Below are positions 16,334-24,316 of a stretch of DNA of 52,246 nt, piece after piece. A program made the position numbers and the translations under genes. The notes under the pieces were generated by a model. It saw nothing but the letters and a program-made list of their open reading frames with translations. It ran no database searches and was not told the DNA's origin. Positions within the stretch are counted from its first letter, which is position 1, and each line of letters starts with the position of its first letter. Source of the stretch: Zhenhengia yiwuensis (GTDB lineage: Bacteria > Bacillota > Clostridia > Lachnospirales > Cellulosilyticaceae); NCBI RefSeq assembly GCF_014384995.1, contig NZ_JACRSY010000024.1, positions 1-52,246 on the forward strand, written 5' to 3'.

Positions 16334-17010
16334 TATTTGTCACCTCTCTTTTTTGCCATTGTTTTTCTAATCGTTCTGTCTAAATGTAGATTTTGGATTA
16401 CACCAAGTACAAGTGCAATAATCGCTACTGGAATGGCAATCTGTACAATTTGAAGTGTATCTACTTGATATCCTAACTCTTCAAGTGTACCTGCTATAAG
16501 GAGTACCCCAGAGTTAGCCATGAAAATATTCTGCGCAAAGAAATTCCCATAGTTATCAGCCGCTGCTGAAGCTGCTTTAATTTTCTCTTCTACCTTTTCG
16601 TCTAATTCACCATATTCACTTACAGCTGCCCCATTAGCCATAGGCTCAATAAGTGGTCTAACAAACTCTGTTTGTCCACCTAATCTTAAGCCCAAAGCAA
16701 TCGCAACTTCACGAATAAGTAAGTATAAAGATAACACTTTTCCTGTAGAAAGGTTTTTTATATTTTTAATCAGTTCAATAGCACGTTGTTTAAGCCCATA
16801 TCTTTCTGATAGCCCAATAATTGGCAAGATCAATAAGAATAATGCCATATGTCTTTGTTTAATGAACGTATCGCCTATTGTGCCTAATATCTCCGCTATA
16901 CCCATGCCTGCTGCAAGCCCTGTAGCAAGCCCTGCTGTTAGTACAACTGCAATAGTATCAAACTTTAATATAAAGCCAACAATAACAATCACTATACCTA
17001 TAAGTTGCAT
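16333..17010 (-). CDS. DUF969-family membrane permease subunit
   Basis: A 225-residue protein with five or six hydrophobic segments, beginning MQLIGIVIVIVGFILKF. It contains the conserved core IREVAIALGLRLGGQTEFVRP, which may form part of the transport site. It is the first gene of the DUF969-DUF979-pcp unit and is divergent from the PrsW gene. An AAGGAGGG site precedes the ATG. Function is inferred from the operon as for DUF979. Confidence 0.8.
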   Translation of the reverse strand: MQLIGIVIVIVGFILKFDTIAVVLTAGLATGLAAGMGIAEILGTIGDTFIKQRHMALFLLILPIIGLSERYGLKQRAIELIKNIKNLSTGKVLSLYLLIREVAIALGLRLGGQTEFVRPLIEPMANGAAVSEYGELDEKVEEKIKAASAAADNYGNFFAQNIFMANSGVLLIAGTLEELGYQVDTLQIVQIAIPVAIIALVLGVIQNLHLDRTIRKTMAKKRGDK

Positions 17011-17165
17011 GATGTCCCTCCTTGTAAGTTAACTTATTTTATTATACACATTTTATAATCCAGTAACTACCTTTTTTTACAATTTGTTTTAATTTTCCTC
17101 CATTATAGAAGTTTGTAATACGTACAAGCCAAGACGGATATGATTAATTAGGGGGAGGTGTTTGT

Positions 17166-18002
17166 ATGAGTCTTATTATTGCATTAAGTTCTACTTTTAT
17201 CATAACTTGTCTACTTTTTACGAATAAAAAATATAAGATTTCCTTTAACAAAATTGCCGTAGGTATTATTATATTGGAGCTTTTTGCAACAGTAGGTGCT
17301 GCTTTTATAAGCCTCTTCTTAGAAAGCCCTTTAAACTTTTTCTTTACACCTGGTACCCACCTTTATGTCCTAGTAGAAAATATCTTCACAGTAGGTCTTA
17401 TTGAAGAACTTGCTAAATTTATTGTTATTTATATCTGTACATATAAACTTACCAAATTAAAACGCGTTGAAGACTTAATGTTTTACTTTATCCTATCTGC
17501 CTGCACCTTTGCAGCACTTGAAAATAGTCTCTATATGCTTGTCTATGATATGGATCTTCAACTTGCCTTTATGCGCAGTTTTATCTCTGCCCCATGTCAT
17601 ATTTTTTACTCTATTATTTTTGCTTTTTTTTATATGTGTTATCTAGAAGAGGTATCAAAAAAGAAATTTACCTTTTTACAAGGTGTATTTTTTTCTTCTC
17701 TTTTTCATGGTTTTATGAATTTTTGTTTAGGTTATTCTAATCCTAGGTTCTATATACTTGGCATCTTAGTTTCTTTCTTTATGCTCTCTGCCTATATGAT
17801 TATAGGCTTAGTTTTTATTAAAAATCATTTTTCCAGACTTCATTGTAGCTACTGTGAAAATTCCATTATTCCTGAAGCACACTTTTGTATTTATTGTGGT
17901 ACTCCCCTTATTTATCCTTCATACTTAAAAGATGAAAAACGTGTTATTTATACGCTCGCTACCTTTATAGGTATCCTAATGTATATACTTTCTATTTTTT
18001 AG
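17166..18002 (+). CDS. PrsW-type intramembrane protease with C-terminal zinc ribbon
   Basis: A 278-residue membrane protein with about eight hydrophobic segments. It carries PrsW motifs: GLIEELAKF at about 77 (EExxK), a conserved PCHIFYS segment and LFHGFMNF at about 178. PrsW cleaves the anti-sigma factor RsiW in B. subtilis. After the membrane core a C4 zinc ribbon (CSYC at about 222 and CIYC at about 237) faces the cytoplasm, followed by one more hydrophobic tail. No anti-sigma gene is adjacent; the ECF sigma gene at 46.2-47.9 kb has none beside it either. Confidence 0.85.
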   Translation: MSLIIALSSTFIITCLLFTNKKYKISFNKIAVGIIILELFATVGAAFISLFLESPLNFFFTPGTHLYVLVENIFTVGLIEELAKFIVIYICTYKLTKLKRVEDLMFYFILSACTFAALENSLYMLVYDMDLQLAFMRSFISAPCHIFYSIIFAFFYMCYLEEVSKKKFTFLQGVFFSSLFHGFMNFCLGYSNPRFYILGILVSFFMLSAYMIIGLVFIKNHFSRLHCSYCENSIIPEAHFCIYCGTPLIYPSYLKDEKRVIYTLATFIGILMYILSIF

Positions 18003-18003
18003 C

Positions 18004-18055
18004 AAAAAATAAAGGTGATGCTTAAGATTCCACGCGTGGCCTCTTTGTCATCACC
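18004..18055 (-). terminator. Branched terminator after the P-loop kinase gene
   Basis: Outer stem GGTGATG/CATCACC (18014-18020 with 18049-18055), with a nested CCACGCGTGG palindrome in the loop. On the minus strand a T-rich tract follows. It may also stop the convergent PrsW transcript weakly. Confidence 0.6.
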
Positions 18056-18073
18056 CCTTCTCTCTTCTTTTAA

Positions 18074-18628
18074 TTAAAAGAACGCTTCTTGAAGTTGTCT
18101 TTCAACACTTTCTTCATCTTTATTATCAATTACAACAACATCTTTGTTTGTTGGTTTGCTATTATCTTTTGTTTTTACATATTCATCCCAGTTTTCAAGT
18201 TTCCAAGTATCTCTATCAGATGCTCTTTCAATCATACGTGCATGAATTGTTTCAAGATCACAGTATACCCAAACCATAACAAGCTCTGTATCCATATCAG
18301 CAAGTTTTGCTCTAAGTCCTGCAATATATTCTTGGTTGTTGAATTCTTTTGTAAATGGTGCATTAACAATAACATTATCGTTGAATTCTAATGCTTCGAA
18401 AGCTACGTCAAGAATAGCAATGTACTCTGGATCTCTTAAATATGTATTAAAGAATTCTGAATCCCTATTGTATGGCTCGTTTGCTGCTAAATAAGCTGCT
18501 TTAGAGAGTGGGATAATTGTATCTTTATCAAGATACACTGGATTATTTAATTTTGATGCTAATTTTTTTGATACATAAGTTTTGCCACTTGCAGGTGGAG
18601 AACCTACTAGAAATAATCTTTTTTTCAT
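18074..18628 (-). CDS. P-loop nucleotide kinase-like protein (AAA_33 / zeta-toxin-like)
   Basis: A 184-residue P-loop NTPase starting MKKRLFLVGSPPASGKT, with Walker A GSPPASGKT at 9-17. A D-K-D motif at about 35 resembles the acceptor site of small-molecule kinases, and a LID-like Arg segment (MIERASDRDTWK) follows at about 145. The reading frame opens at a GTG at 18640, but the AAGTGAG site positions ATG 18628. It could phosphorylate a small metabolite or nucleotide. It resembles zeta toxins in fold but has no antitoxin partner. Confidence 0.7.
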   Translation of the reverse strand: MKKRLFLVGSPPASGKTYVSKKLASKLNNPVYLDKDTIIPLSKAAYLAANEPYNRDSEFFNTYLRDPEYIAILDVAFEALEFNDNVIVNAPFTKEFNNQEYIAGLRAKLADMDTELVMVWVYCDLETIHARMIERASDRDTWKLENWDEYVKTKDNSKPTNKDVVVIDNKDEESVERQLQEAFF

Positions 18629-18779
18629 TCTAATTCTCACTTTCTTATTTAAACTTGTGTCAAATTCATGAATGACACACTTATAAGGAATAGGATATTG
18701 TAATACTTCTACCTTTTATAGGTATTCTTCATATTACTACATATTGTCATTTTTTTCAACATTTCTTGTCTATTTACGC

Positions 18780-18824
18780 AAAAAAACGTTTCTGCATCCT
18801 ATGTTCTTAGCAGAAACGTTTTTT
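18780..18824 (-). terminator. Terminator after the 103-residue gene
   Basis: A 15-bp perfect stem (18781-18795 with 18810-18824) that is A-rich on one side and T-rich on the other, so it can work in both orientations. It follows the stop codon at 18847. Confidence 0.85.
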
Positions 18825-18846
18825 ATCTCTTCTTACTTAGCTCATT

Positions 18847-19158
18847 TTATTCACAAGATTCAACGCGTACCAGGAAATGTCCTGTAGCATTTCTTGGATT
18901 GGCTATATACAGATTTCTAAGCGCTTCATACTCTGTAATCACGCCATCCTTTATGCCTTCATATCTAGTGATATTCGTATTATTAGGTCCTTTCTGCTTA
19001 ACATCGAAACAAATATCTGTATCCCCCATTTTGGAAATAACACGCCATTTAAGATGTCCTTCATTAGGTAATTGATTGACTCCAAAATTCCTACTTGAAC
19101 GCCTATCCTCACCCTCTTCACCATAAGGCAAACAAGCTATAGTTGTTGCTACTCCCAT
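18847..19158 (-). CDS. Hypothetical 103-residue protein
   Basis: I do not recognise this family. Start ATG 19158 follows AAAGGAG at good spacing and a terminator follows the stop, so expression is likely. The protein is polar and beta-prone. It contains an Arg/Glu patch (GEEGEDRRSSRNFG), a mid-region KMGDTDICFDVKQKGPNNTN, and a C-terminal strand GHFLVRVESCE. No signal peptide or transmembrane segment is seen. It stands alone, divergent from the candidate small RNA. Confidence 0.65.
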   Translation of the reverse strand: MGVATTIACLPYGEEGEDRRSSRNFGVNQLPNEGHLKWRVISKMGDTDICFDVKQKGPNNTNITRYEGIKDGVITEYEALRNLYIANPRNATGHFLVRVESCE

Positions 19159-19387
19159 ACAAACACTCCTTTCAATATACCCCCAGAATTTTGCAAAACA
19201 AAATTTATATTTATATTATAATACTTTTTATTAAAATATATATTATTTTTAAAATAATATATCGTATACATTGTCAGTTTAGATATTTCTAATTATTTTA
19301 TAGTTTATTTTTTGTGCATAGTGTTTATTCACTCTATTAGTTAACTTACTTTTATTAACACACTAAGTAACATCTGTCTATTTTTAA

Positions 19388-19416
19388 TTGACTTTGGCAT
19401 AAAAAGTCGATATACT
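19388..19416 (+). promoter_or_regulatory. Orphan sigma-A promoter for the candidate small RNA
   Basis: TTGACT (19388-19393), a 17-bp spacer and TATACT (19411-19416): one of the best promoters in the window. No open reading frame with a ribosome site begins in the next 200 bases. Confidence 0.75.
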
Positions 19417-19422
19417 TACTTA

Positions 19423-19570
19423 TGTCAGATAGTTAACACTAATAAAACAATTTCCACTATCATTTGCAACATTACTATTAAAACGAGTTTTGCCCCAAAA
19501 ACTCAAATATTAGCATTACCCCCCAAAAGGCTAACACATAAATTCTTCACTATGTGTTAGCCTTTTCCCT
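19423..19570 (+). ncRNA. Candidate small regulatory RNA, about 148 nt, C-rich loops
   Basis: The stretch lies between a strong promoter (19388-19416) and an intrinsic terminator with a 16-bp perfect stem (19525-19540 with 19551-19566) ending in TTTT. Inside it a second hairpin (7-bp stem, 19485-19504) exposes the loop GCCCCA, and six C residues at 19519-19524 lie single-stranded before the terminator. C-rich unpaired stretches of this kind are how many Gram-positive small RNAs (RsaE-like) pair with Shine-Dalgarno sequences. No start codon with a ribosome site occurs inside. It might instead be a leader attenuator of the gene at 19656. Confidence 0.6.
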
Positions 19571-19655
19571 GTCATTTTTATCATTTTAAAATAAACCTTT
19601 ATACTTTCGCATAGATTAATAGTGATAGTACTATAGAAAGGAGCACAGTTATAAT

Positions 19656-20978
19656 ATGACTCCTATAGACTGTTCTAAGCTCCAACAAGCTCTGTGCACA
19701 GCCAATCAACTGCTTTTTAAGCCTCATCTAAATAGGCTTTCAAACTGCTCTTCATTAGCTTCAAATGATAAACTAGACCCAAAATGTTTTAAACTTATTG
19801 AAATTACAAGCTTTATCTGTTCTTCTTCAGATCTTTCAAGCTTTGCCTATACTTTAAGTGCTTTACATAGATTGCAAACAACTCTTTATTATATACTGGA
19901 TGTTTCACCTACTACCATTACCCCCTATATTGGTCTTAGATCACTTCATAATCTTTGTATTGCTCTAGACCTTATTATAGCCGGATTAATGAAATTGGAC
20001 CCCACACTTCAGTATGAATATATAGAATACACTGATTTTATAGACCTTTCTACTCTTTGTTCTGTCTCTTCTGCCACATTTACACCTAGCTTACCTGATT
20101 CTATTACTTGCAGTACGCCCCTTTTATCCGCTTTTGTACAATCTATGAAGGGAGCTTCTTATACGCTTATTCTTATAGCAAATCCTATAACACTTGAATG
20201 TTATAGACAAGAACAAATAACTTTACTAGGCCTCCATACCGACCTTTTTCCTTTTACTGATATTAACCATAATATACAGCATCATAAACATAATAACTGC
20301 ACACATACTACTAATTGCAACCATACTTGCCTTGATACTCATACACTAACTAAGTCTAACGGCAACTCCTGTTCTACAACTGTATCCCAAAATACTACAG
20401 ATTCTTTCTCTACTTTTTTTAAACCTTCAGATTCAGCTAACTTCACTAAAAGTAACAATGAGGCCTGTAATAATTCACGTAGTGAAACATGTAATGATAA
20501 CTGTTCTGATACGCAAACCAACCAATGCACCAATAGCAAGGGGACGACCCATACTGAAACCTGCATAACCATTGATATTAACCAAGAAAATTTTAGAACA
20601 CGTGATGAAGAAGTAGTAAGACTGCTTGAAACCATTACAACTGCTCTTGCACGTTATACAGCAACCCTGTATTTGCCTATCTTCAACTTTAATACTTACT
20701 TTACCTCTTGCAATAGTGCAACCAGTCTCCTTGCTGCCACAACTTATATGGGACTTCTTACAGCCTCATCCCCCGCAAATGCACCACGTTTCATTAATTA
20801 CTGGGATGACTGTAATAATTGTTTTATACCTCTTATAGAACAATTAAAGCAATTAAAAACGCCTTCTTTTTGTGTAGAAGGCTGTTGTAATGAAATTATT
20901 CCAGGAATGCCTATTACGGCTAATGAACTGAATCCGTTCATTGTTCCTATTCTTTTATCATCAAGTTTGGGGAACTAG
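19656..20978 (+). CDS. ATPase-less relative of HerA/DUF87-type proteins
   Basis: A 440-residue protein in three parts. An alpha/beta N-terminal part (about 1-200) contains the segment GASYTLILIANPITLE. A low-complexity Asn/Thr/Ser/Cys/His linker follows (about 205-305). A C-terminal part begins EEVVRLLETITTALARY and continues TSLLAATTYMGLLT. From memory this order (YTLILIADP segment, Ser/Thr/Gly linker with KGTTHT-like repeats, helical LLExI block, IAAxTYKALxxG) matches the front half of large HerA/DUF87 ATPases of Clostridia. Those continue into a Walker A domain; this one stops after IIPGMPITANE. No ATPase follows, since the next gene is convergent and overlaps by 18 bp. Start is ATG with AAAGGAG. 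Confidence 0.55.
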   Translation: MTPIDCSKLQQALCTANQLLFKPHLNRLSNCSSLASNDKLDPKCFKLIEITSFICSSSDLSSFAYTLSALHRLQTTLYYILDVSPTTITPYIGLRSLHNLCIALDLIIAGLMKLDPTLQYEYIEYTDFIDLSTLCSVSSATFTPSLPDSITCSTPLLSAFVQSMKGASYTLILIANPITLECYRQEQITLLGLHTDLFPFTDINHNIQHHKHNNCTHTTNCNHTCLDTHTLTKSNGNSCSTTVSQNTTDSFSTFFKPSDSANFTKSNNEACNNSRSETCNDNCSDTQTNQCTNSKGTTHTETCITIDINQENFRTRDEEVVRLLETITTALARYTATLYLPIFNFNTYFTSCNSATSLLAATTYMGLLTASSPANAPRFINYWDDCNNCFIPLIEQLKQLKTPSFCVEGCCNEIIPGMPITANELNPFIVPILLSSSLGN

Positions 20979-21524
20979 AAAAGGTATTTCTTCCATACCA
21001 AACATATCGTTACTTTCCAGTATAAACGTTGGGTCGACAGGTACATCATCTACTCTTAGTTCATAATGTAATAAGGCTTTTGTGGCATCACCACTATCTC
21101 CTGAAAAACCTATAACATCGCCTGCTTTAACCTCATCCCCTGTGCGTACTGTATAGGTACTTAAATGCATATAACGTGATTGAACCCCATTGCCATGATC
21201 AATAAAGACCATATGTCCACCACCTGCATCTACTCCCTTTGAATCCGGTGCTGCTTTAATAATCTTACCATCTTCAATTGCATAAAGTGGTGTACCAAAT
21301 TCAACTTCTAAATCAATCCCCTCGTGTCTATAACTTCCCCTTAATTCATCAAAAGGTGCTAAAAGTTCTGTCTTACATTGTACGGGACTTACAAAAAATC
21401 CATCTTTTCTTTCAAACGGGAAAACTAGGCTGTCATCTAGAATAATATAATTACTAGCCTGAAGAGATAAAGTTAAAGTTAGAGCAATACCTCCTGCTAT
21501 TTTCATCCATTTCCTATTGATCAT
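20961..21524 (-). CDS. M23-family (LytM-like) peptidoglycan endopeptidase-type protein
   Basis: A 187-residue secreted protein with an N-terminal hydrophobic signal or anchor (about 7-24) and an M23 domain (about 55-170). The zinc motifs are HEGIDLEV (H..D pair), YMHLS and LLHYELR; the glycine-rich GGGHMVFIDHG strand is typical of the fold. It should cleave peptide cross-bridges in the cell wall. The short length leaves no room for a coiled-coil or LysM region. The gene is convergent with the HerA-like gene and overlaps its end. Confidence 0.88.
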   Translation of the reverse strand: MINRKWMKIAGGIALTLTLSLQASNYIILDDSLVFPFERKDGFFVSPVQCKTELLAPFDELRGSYRHEGIDLEVEFGTPLYAIEDGKIIKAAPDSKGVDAGGGHMVFIDHGNGVQSRYMHLSTYTVRTGDEVKAGDVIGFSGDSGDATKALLHYELRVDDVPVDPTFILESNDMFGMEEIPFLVPQT

Positions 21525-21605
21525 TTGTCTGATCCTTTCTTTATCTTATGTATTTGTATAACTTAACTATAATACATTTTTATTTAAAGGTAAACTTTAA
21601 TTCCC

Positions 21606-21650
21606 AAAAAGAGACAGTCGCTTTCCATAAAAAAGGACTGTCTCTTTTTA
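21606..21650 (-). terminator. Terminator after the 71-residue gene
   Basis: A stem of about 14 bp (AAAAAGAGACAGTC with its complement). It is flanked by A and T runs and lies directly downstream of the stop codon at 21653. Confidence 0.85.
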
Positions 21651-21652
21651 TT

Positions 21653-21868
21653 TTAATAAAAACTTTGACGATTATGACAAATCTCTACCACTTCATCAAT
21701 ACGTCTTTTGGCTTCATCTCCCGTGCTCGCCTCTTTAATATATTGAATCAAATGTTCTTGCTGTACTTTAGGTAATGTAGCAAAATAACTCATAGCATCT
21801 ACATCTTCAGCCAGCTGCATTGTAAGACCTAATGGCAAACCATCATCTTCTTCTTCAAACCTATTCAT
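21653..21868 (-). CDS. 71-residue protein resembling the YdeI C-terminal helical region
   Basis: A small acidic protein with a strong AAAGGAGG site and its own terminator. The region YFATLPKVQQEHLIQYIKEA, followed by KRRIDEVVE, resembles the C-terminal helical segment of YdeI/OmdA-like proteins (SLPxxxxxxYxxWIxxAKxxETRxRRI). The N-terminal YdeI domain is absent; an acidic leader (MNRFEEEDDG) is there instead. Role unknown. Confidence 0.65.
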   Translation of the reverse strand: MNRFEEEDDGLPLGLTMQLAEDVDAMSYFATLPKVQQEHLIQYIKEASTGDEAKRRIDEVVEICHNRQSFY

Positions 21869-22004
21869 CTTTATACCTCCTTTTTTAAAAATGCTTATTC
21901 CTATTTGTTATGTGCTTATTCATAAGTTTTTATTACTTATATGCATGCCGCCTCTAATCCCTATCCTAAGGTCAAACTTGAAAATCATTTTAGGCATTGT
22001 AGCT

Positions 22005-22211
22005 TCACTGCTGCAACTGTCTATTGAGCAAAAAAATATTTTCTATTTCTTCACCTTTCTCATTATAATACTTCATTTCATCCCCTGTTATATAGCCTTT
22101 AGTATTACGGTCTAAGACACTTCCCTGTATTTTAAGTAATGCCTCTTCAGACATAGGAAGCTCTACCTCGCTTGTTTCATAGTCTCTTTGACATACCATC
22201 TTGACTTTCAT
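22005..22211 (-). CDS. Hypothetical 68-residue protein
   Basis: Start ATG 22211 lies close behind AAAAGGAG. The small acidic protein contains the run MVCQRDYETSEVELPMSEEA and a GYITGDEMKYYNEKGEE segment. It has no transmembrane segment and I do not recognise the family. Its start codon overlaps by ATGA the stop of a possible 20-codon upstream frame, which would couple their translation. Confidence 0.6.
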   Translation of the reverse strand: MKVKMVCQRDYETSEVELPMSEEALLKIQGSVLDRNTKGYITGDEMKYYNEKGEEIENIFLLNRQLQQ

Positions 22212-22270
22212 CTATCCAGCTCCTTTTGGCTTATTAGCCTCATAGTAGCTTTCATAATTGTGAAAATCAA
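22208..22270 (-). CDS. Possible 20-residue leader peptide, TTG start
   Basis: A TTG at 22268-22270 stands seven bases after AGGAGG in an AGGAGGAGG run, the strongest ribosome site of this stretch. It opens a frame reading MIFTIMKATMRLISQKELDR, whose TGA overlaps the ATG of the next gene. The ribosome site has no other obvious use. It could be a coupling or attenuation leader, or a longer gene that has decayed. Confidence 0.4.
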   Translation of the reverse strand: MIFTIMKATMRLISQKELDR

Positions 22271-22385
22271 GGTACCTCCTCCTGTGGGATTATAGAAATT
22301 CTATTACTTTATTAATCTCACATAACTTCCCATAGTTTACGTTTTCCGCAACAAATAGTCCTTTCTCTGAATGGTTTGTTTTTAT

Positions 22386-23651
22386 CTAATTGTATATACC
22401 AGCTGCTTCCTTGTCTTCTAGAACTACATCTCCTACTCCATCTATTTCACCTGCTGCTTTAAAGGCCTGTTTAGCTAGAAAGACTGCAATGATTTCATTA
22501 ATAACAGCTGCTGCTGCAATGGTTCCTTGAATAATGGTTGCACTTTCTGGGTCAGGCCCTATAAGCACATTTACTGCTGAGCCTGTAAAAATAAGTGATA
22601 CACCTGAATGAGGAAGTAGTGTAAGACCTAAATATCTCTTAACTGTTTTAGGTGCCTTGGATAAAACCGCTCCTGTATAAGCTCCTCCTATCTTTCCTAG
22701 GGCACGTGCCACAATATAAATAACTGTAAATACACCTGCTCCTAGTATAAGATGATAATCTAATGGTGCACCTAAATTTAAAACAACTATAATCATAAAG
22801 AGGCCAATAACAGGCATATTCGTTTTCATAATGTCCTCTACACGTTCTTTCGGCATCATATTAGCAAATGTTGCTGCGAATGCAACACCTACTATCATAA
22901 GATTGAGAACTGGTTTAGGCATGATATAATTATTTACAAAAATTCCTACTGCTGCTGTTACACACATACATACCATCGTACTTAATAATGTCATCCTCTT
23001 AGACATTTCTCTCTTTAAAATATGACCCGCGATAAAACCTGTCACCCCACCAATAAGGACTGGAATCACAATCATAAGAGGTACAAAATAAAGAGGAATT
23101 CGCACATCAGAAATCATACTAGATACTACCCCTATGACTAAGAAGAATACAACTAAGGCAATAATATCATCTAATGCCGCTAAAGGAATAAGTGCCTTTG
23201 TTACAGGCCCCTTTGTTTTATATTCATTAACAATAGAGATAGATGGTGCCGGTGCTGTCGCTAGTGCAATAGCTCCAAATACAACTGCTAAGTATAATGG
23301 AATCCCCATGAAACTAAAGATGAGCCCAAATGCACATGTTACTACTAAAAAAGTCCCTAATGCTTCTGTTACACATATGGTTATAATCTGCTTTCCTGAC
23401 TGCTTTAAATCTTTCCATATAAGTTCTGTTCCTATTAATAGACCTACAGAAACTTCCCCAATATTAATCAGTATATGGAACCAATTATTATTCATTATTT
23501 CATCATTAAACCACCCTAATGCATGAGGGCCTATGATCATACCTGCTACTAACCAGCCTAATATAGCTGGTAGCTTTACTCTTGCTACTAATTTCCCTGC
23601 TATAAAAGCTATTCCTATAAAACAAATTAAAAGTAATATACCTTTTAACAT
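22386..23651 (-). CDS. Cation:proton antiporter, CPA2/Kef type
   Basis: A 421-residue membrane protein with about twelve hydrophobic segments, beginning MLKGILLLICFIGIAFIAGK. It matches the Na+/H+ exchanger fold of CPA2 proteins, with LGWLVAGMIIGP in the first repeat and LAALDDIIALVVFFL (the ion-binding DD/ND motif) at about 165. No RCK/TrkA-N regulatory domain is attached. It follows the TetR gene by 21 bases, so the regulator probably controls it in response to a substrate or stress. Confidence 0.85.
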   Translation of the reverse strand: MLKGILLLICFIGIAFIAGKLVARVKLPAILGWLVAGMIIGPHALGWFNDEIMNNNWFHILINIGEVSVGLLIGTELIWKDLKQSGKQIITICVTEALGTFLVVTCAFGLIFSFMGIPLYLAVVFGAIALATAPAPSISIVNEYKTKGPVTKALIPLAALDDIIALVVFFLVIGVVSSMISDVRIPLYFVPLMIVIPVLIGGVTGFIAGHILKREMSKRMTLLSTMVCMCVTAAVGIFVNNYIMPKPVLNLMIVGVAFAATFANMMPKERVEDIMKTNMPVIGLFMIIVVLNLGAPLDYHLILGAGVFTVIYIVARALGKIGGAYTGAVLSKAPKTVKRYLGLTLLPHSGVSLIFTGSAVNVLIGPDPESATIIQGTIAAAAVINEIIAVFLAKQAFKAAGEIDGVGDVVLEDKEAAGIYN

Positions 23652-23672
23652 GACTACTCCTTCTTTCTTATT

Positions 23673-24293
23673 TTATTTTACAATCCCATAAAAGAGTATT
23701 AGAATCATATCTTTTATATCCTTGCTATGCTGCATCACGATTTGATGCTTTTCTTCTGGGTTTTCTAAACAACTTCCTTTATATTTCATATGAATATAAT
23801 GGCTCATATCACTAAGAAGCTCTATAATACTAGACTTTTCATAGTCTTCCTTTAAAACCACATAATCTAAAAGCTTAGTTAGATAATGCCTATTGAAAGC
23901 ATTAATGGCTTCCCTACGTTCTGCAACTGCATCTTTTAGATGGCTCGGTGTATTGATGACTGCTGTGTAAAAGATTTGCTCATAAAAGGGGTTAGCTTTA
24001 AAAAATTCAAATCTAGCCTCAAAGTACTTGTTTAGCCCCTCTTTGGCATCCTCTACATTCTCTGGCAAATTTTCCTTCAAATATTGTGCTAACGCCTCAA
24101 AGCATTTGCTGACACATACTAGGAATAACTCATCTTTATTTTTGTAGTGATGGAATAAGAGCCCCTTTGAAATATCATGATTTTTACACATATTATTTGT
24201 AGAAGCTGCTACATAGCCATTTTGTCCAAATTCTTCTAAAGCTGCTTTAATAATCCTTTCTTTACTATTTTCACTTTTCTCTTCTCTCTTCAT
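23673..24293 (-). CDS. TetR-family regulator of the antiporter operon
   Basis: A 206-residue TetR/AcrR regulator. The N-terminal helix-turn-helix (about 12-55) includes AALEEFGQNGYVAASTNNM and ISKGLLFHHYKNKDELF. The ligand-binding helices fill the rest and their effector cannot be predicted. It is the first gene of a TetR-antiporter unit and its own promoter overlaps a long inverted repeat that is probably its operator. Confidence 0.88.
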   Translation of the reverse strand: MKREEKSENSKERIIKAALEEFGQNGYVAASTNNMCKNHDISKGLLFHHYKNKDELFLVCVSKCFEALAQYLKENLPENVEDAKEGLNKYFEARFEFFKANPFYEQIFYTAVINTPSHLKDAVAERREAINAFNRHYLTKLLDYVVLKEDYEKSSIIELLSDMSHYIHMKYKGSCLENPEEKHQIVMQHSKDIKDMILILFYGIVK

Positions 24294-24316
24294 TTAACCA
24301 TCCTTTCAAAAAACAA

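Noticed and set aside
17098..17145. TTGTA-ATACG-TACAA palindrome between DUF969 and PrsW genes
   Set aside because: Short 5-bp arms in AT-rich DNA; not distinctive enough to call an operator.
18641..18779. Imperfect palindrome GTGTCA...TGACAC upstream of the kinase gene
   Set aside because: Arms are only 6 bp with an asymmetric centre; a chance operator-like match cannot be excluded and no regulator is adjacent.
20339..20635. 98-codon antisense frame in the HerA-like gene
   Set aside because: Val/Leu/Ser-rich reading of the low-complexity linker from the opposite strand, without a ribosome site.
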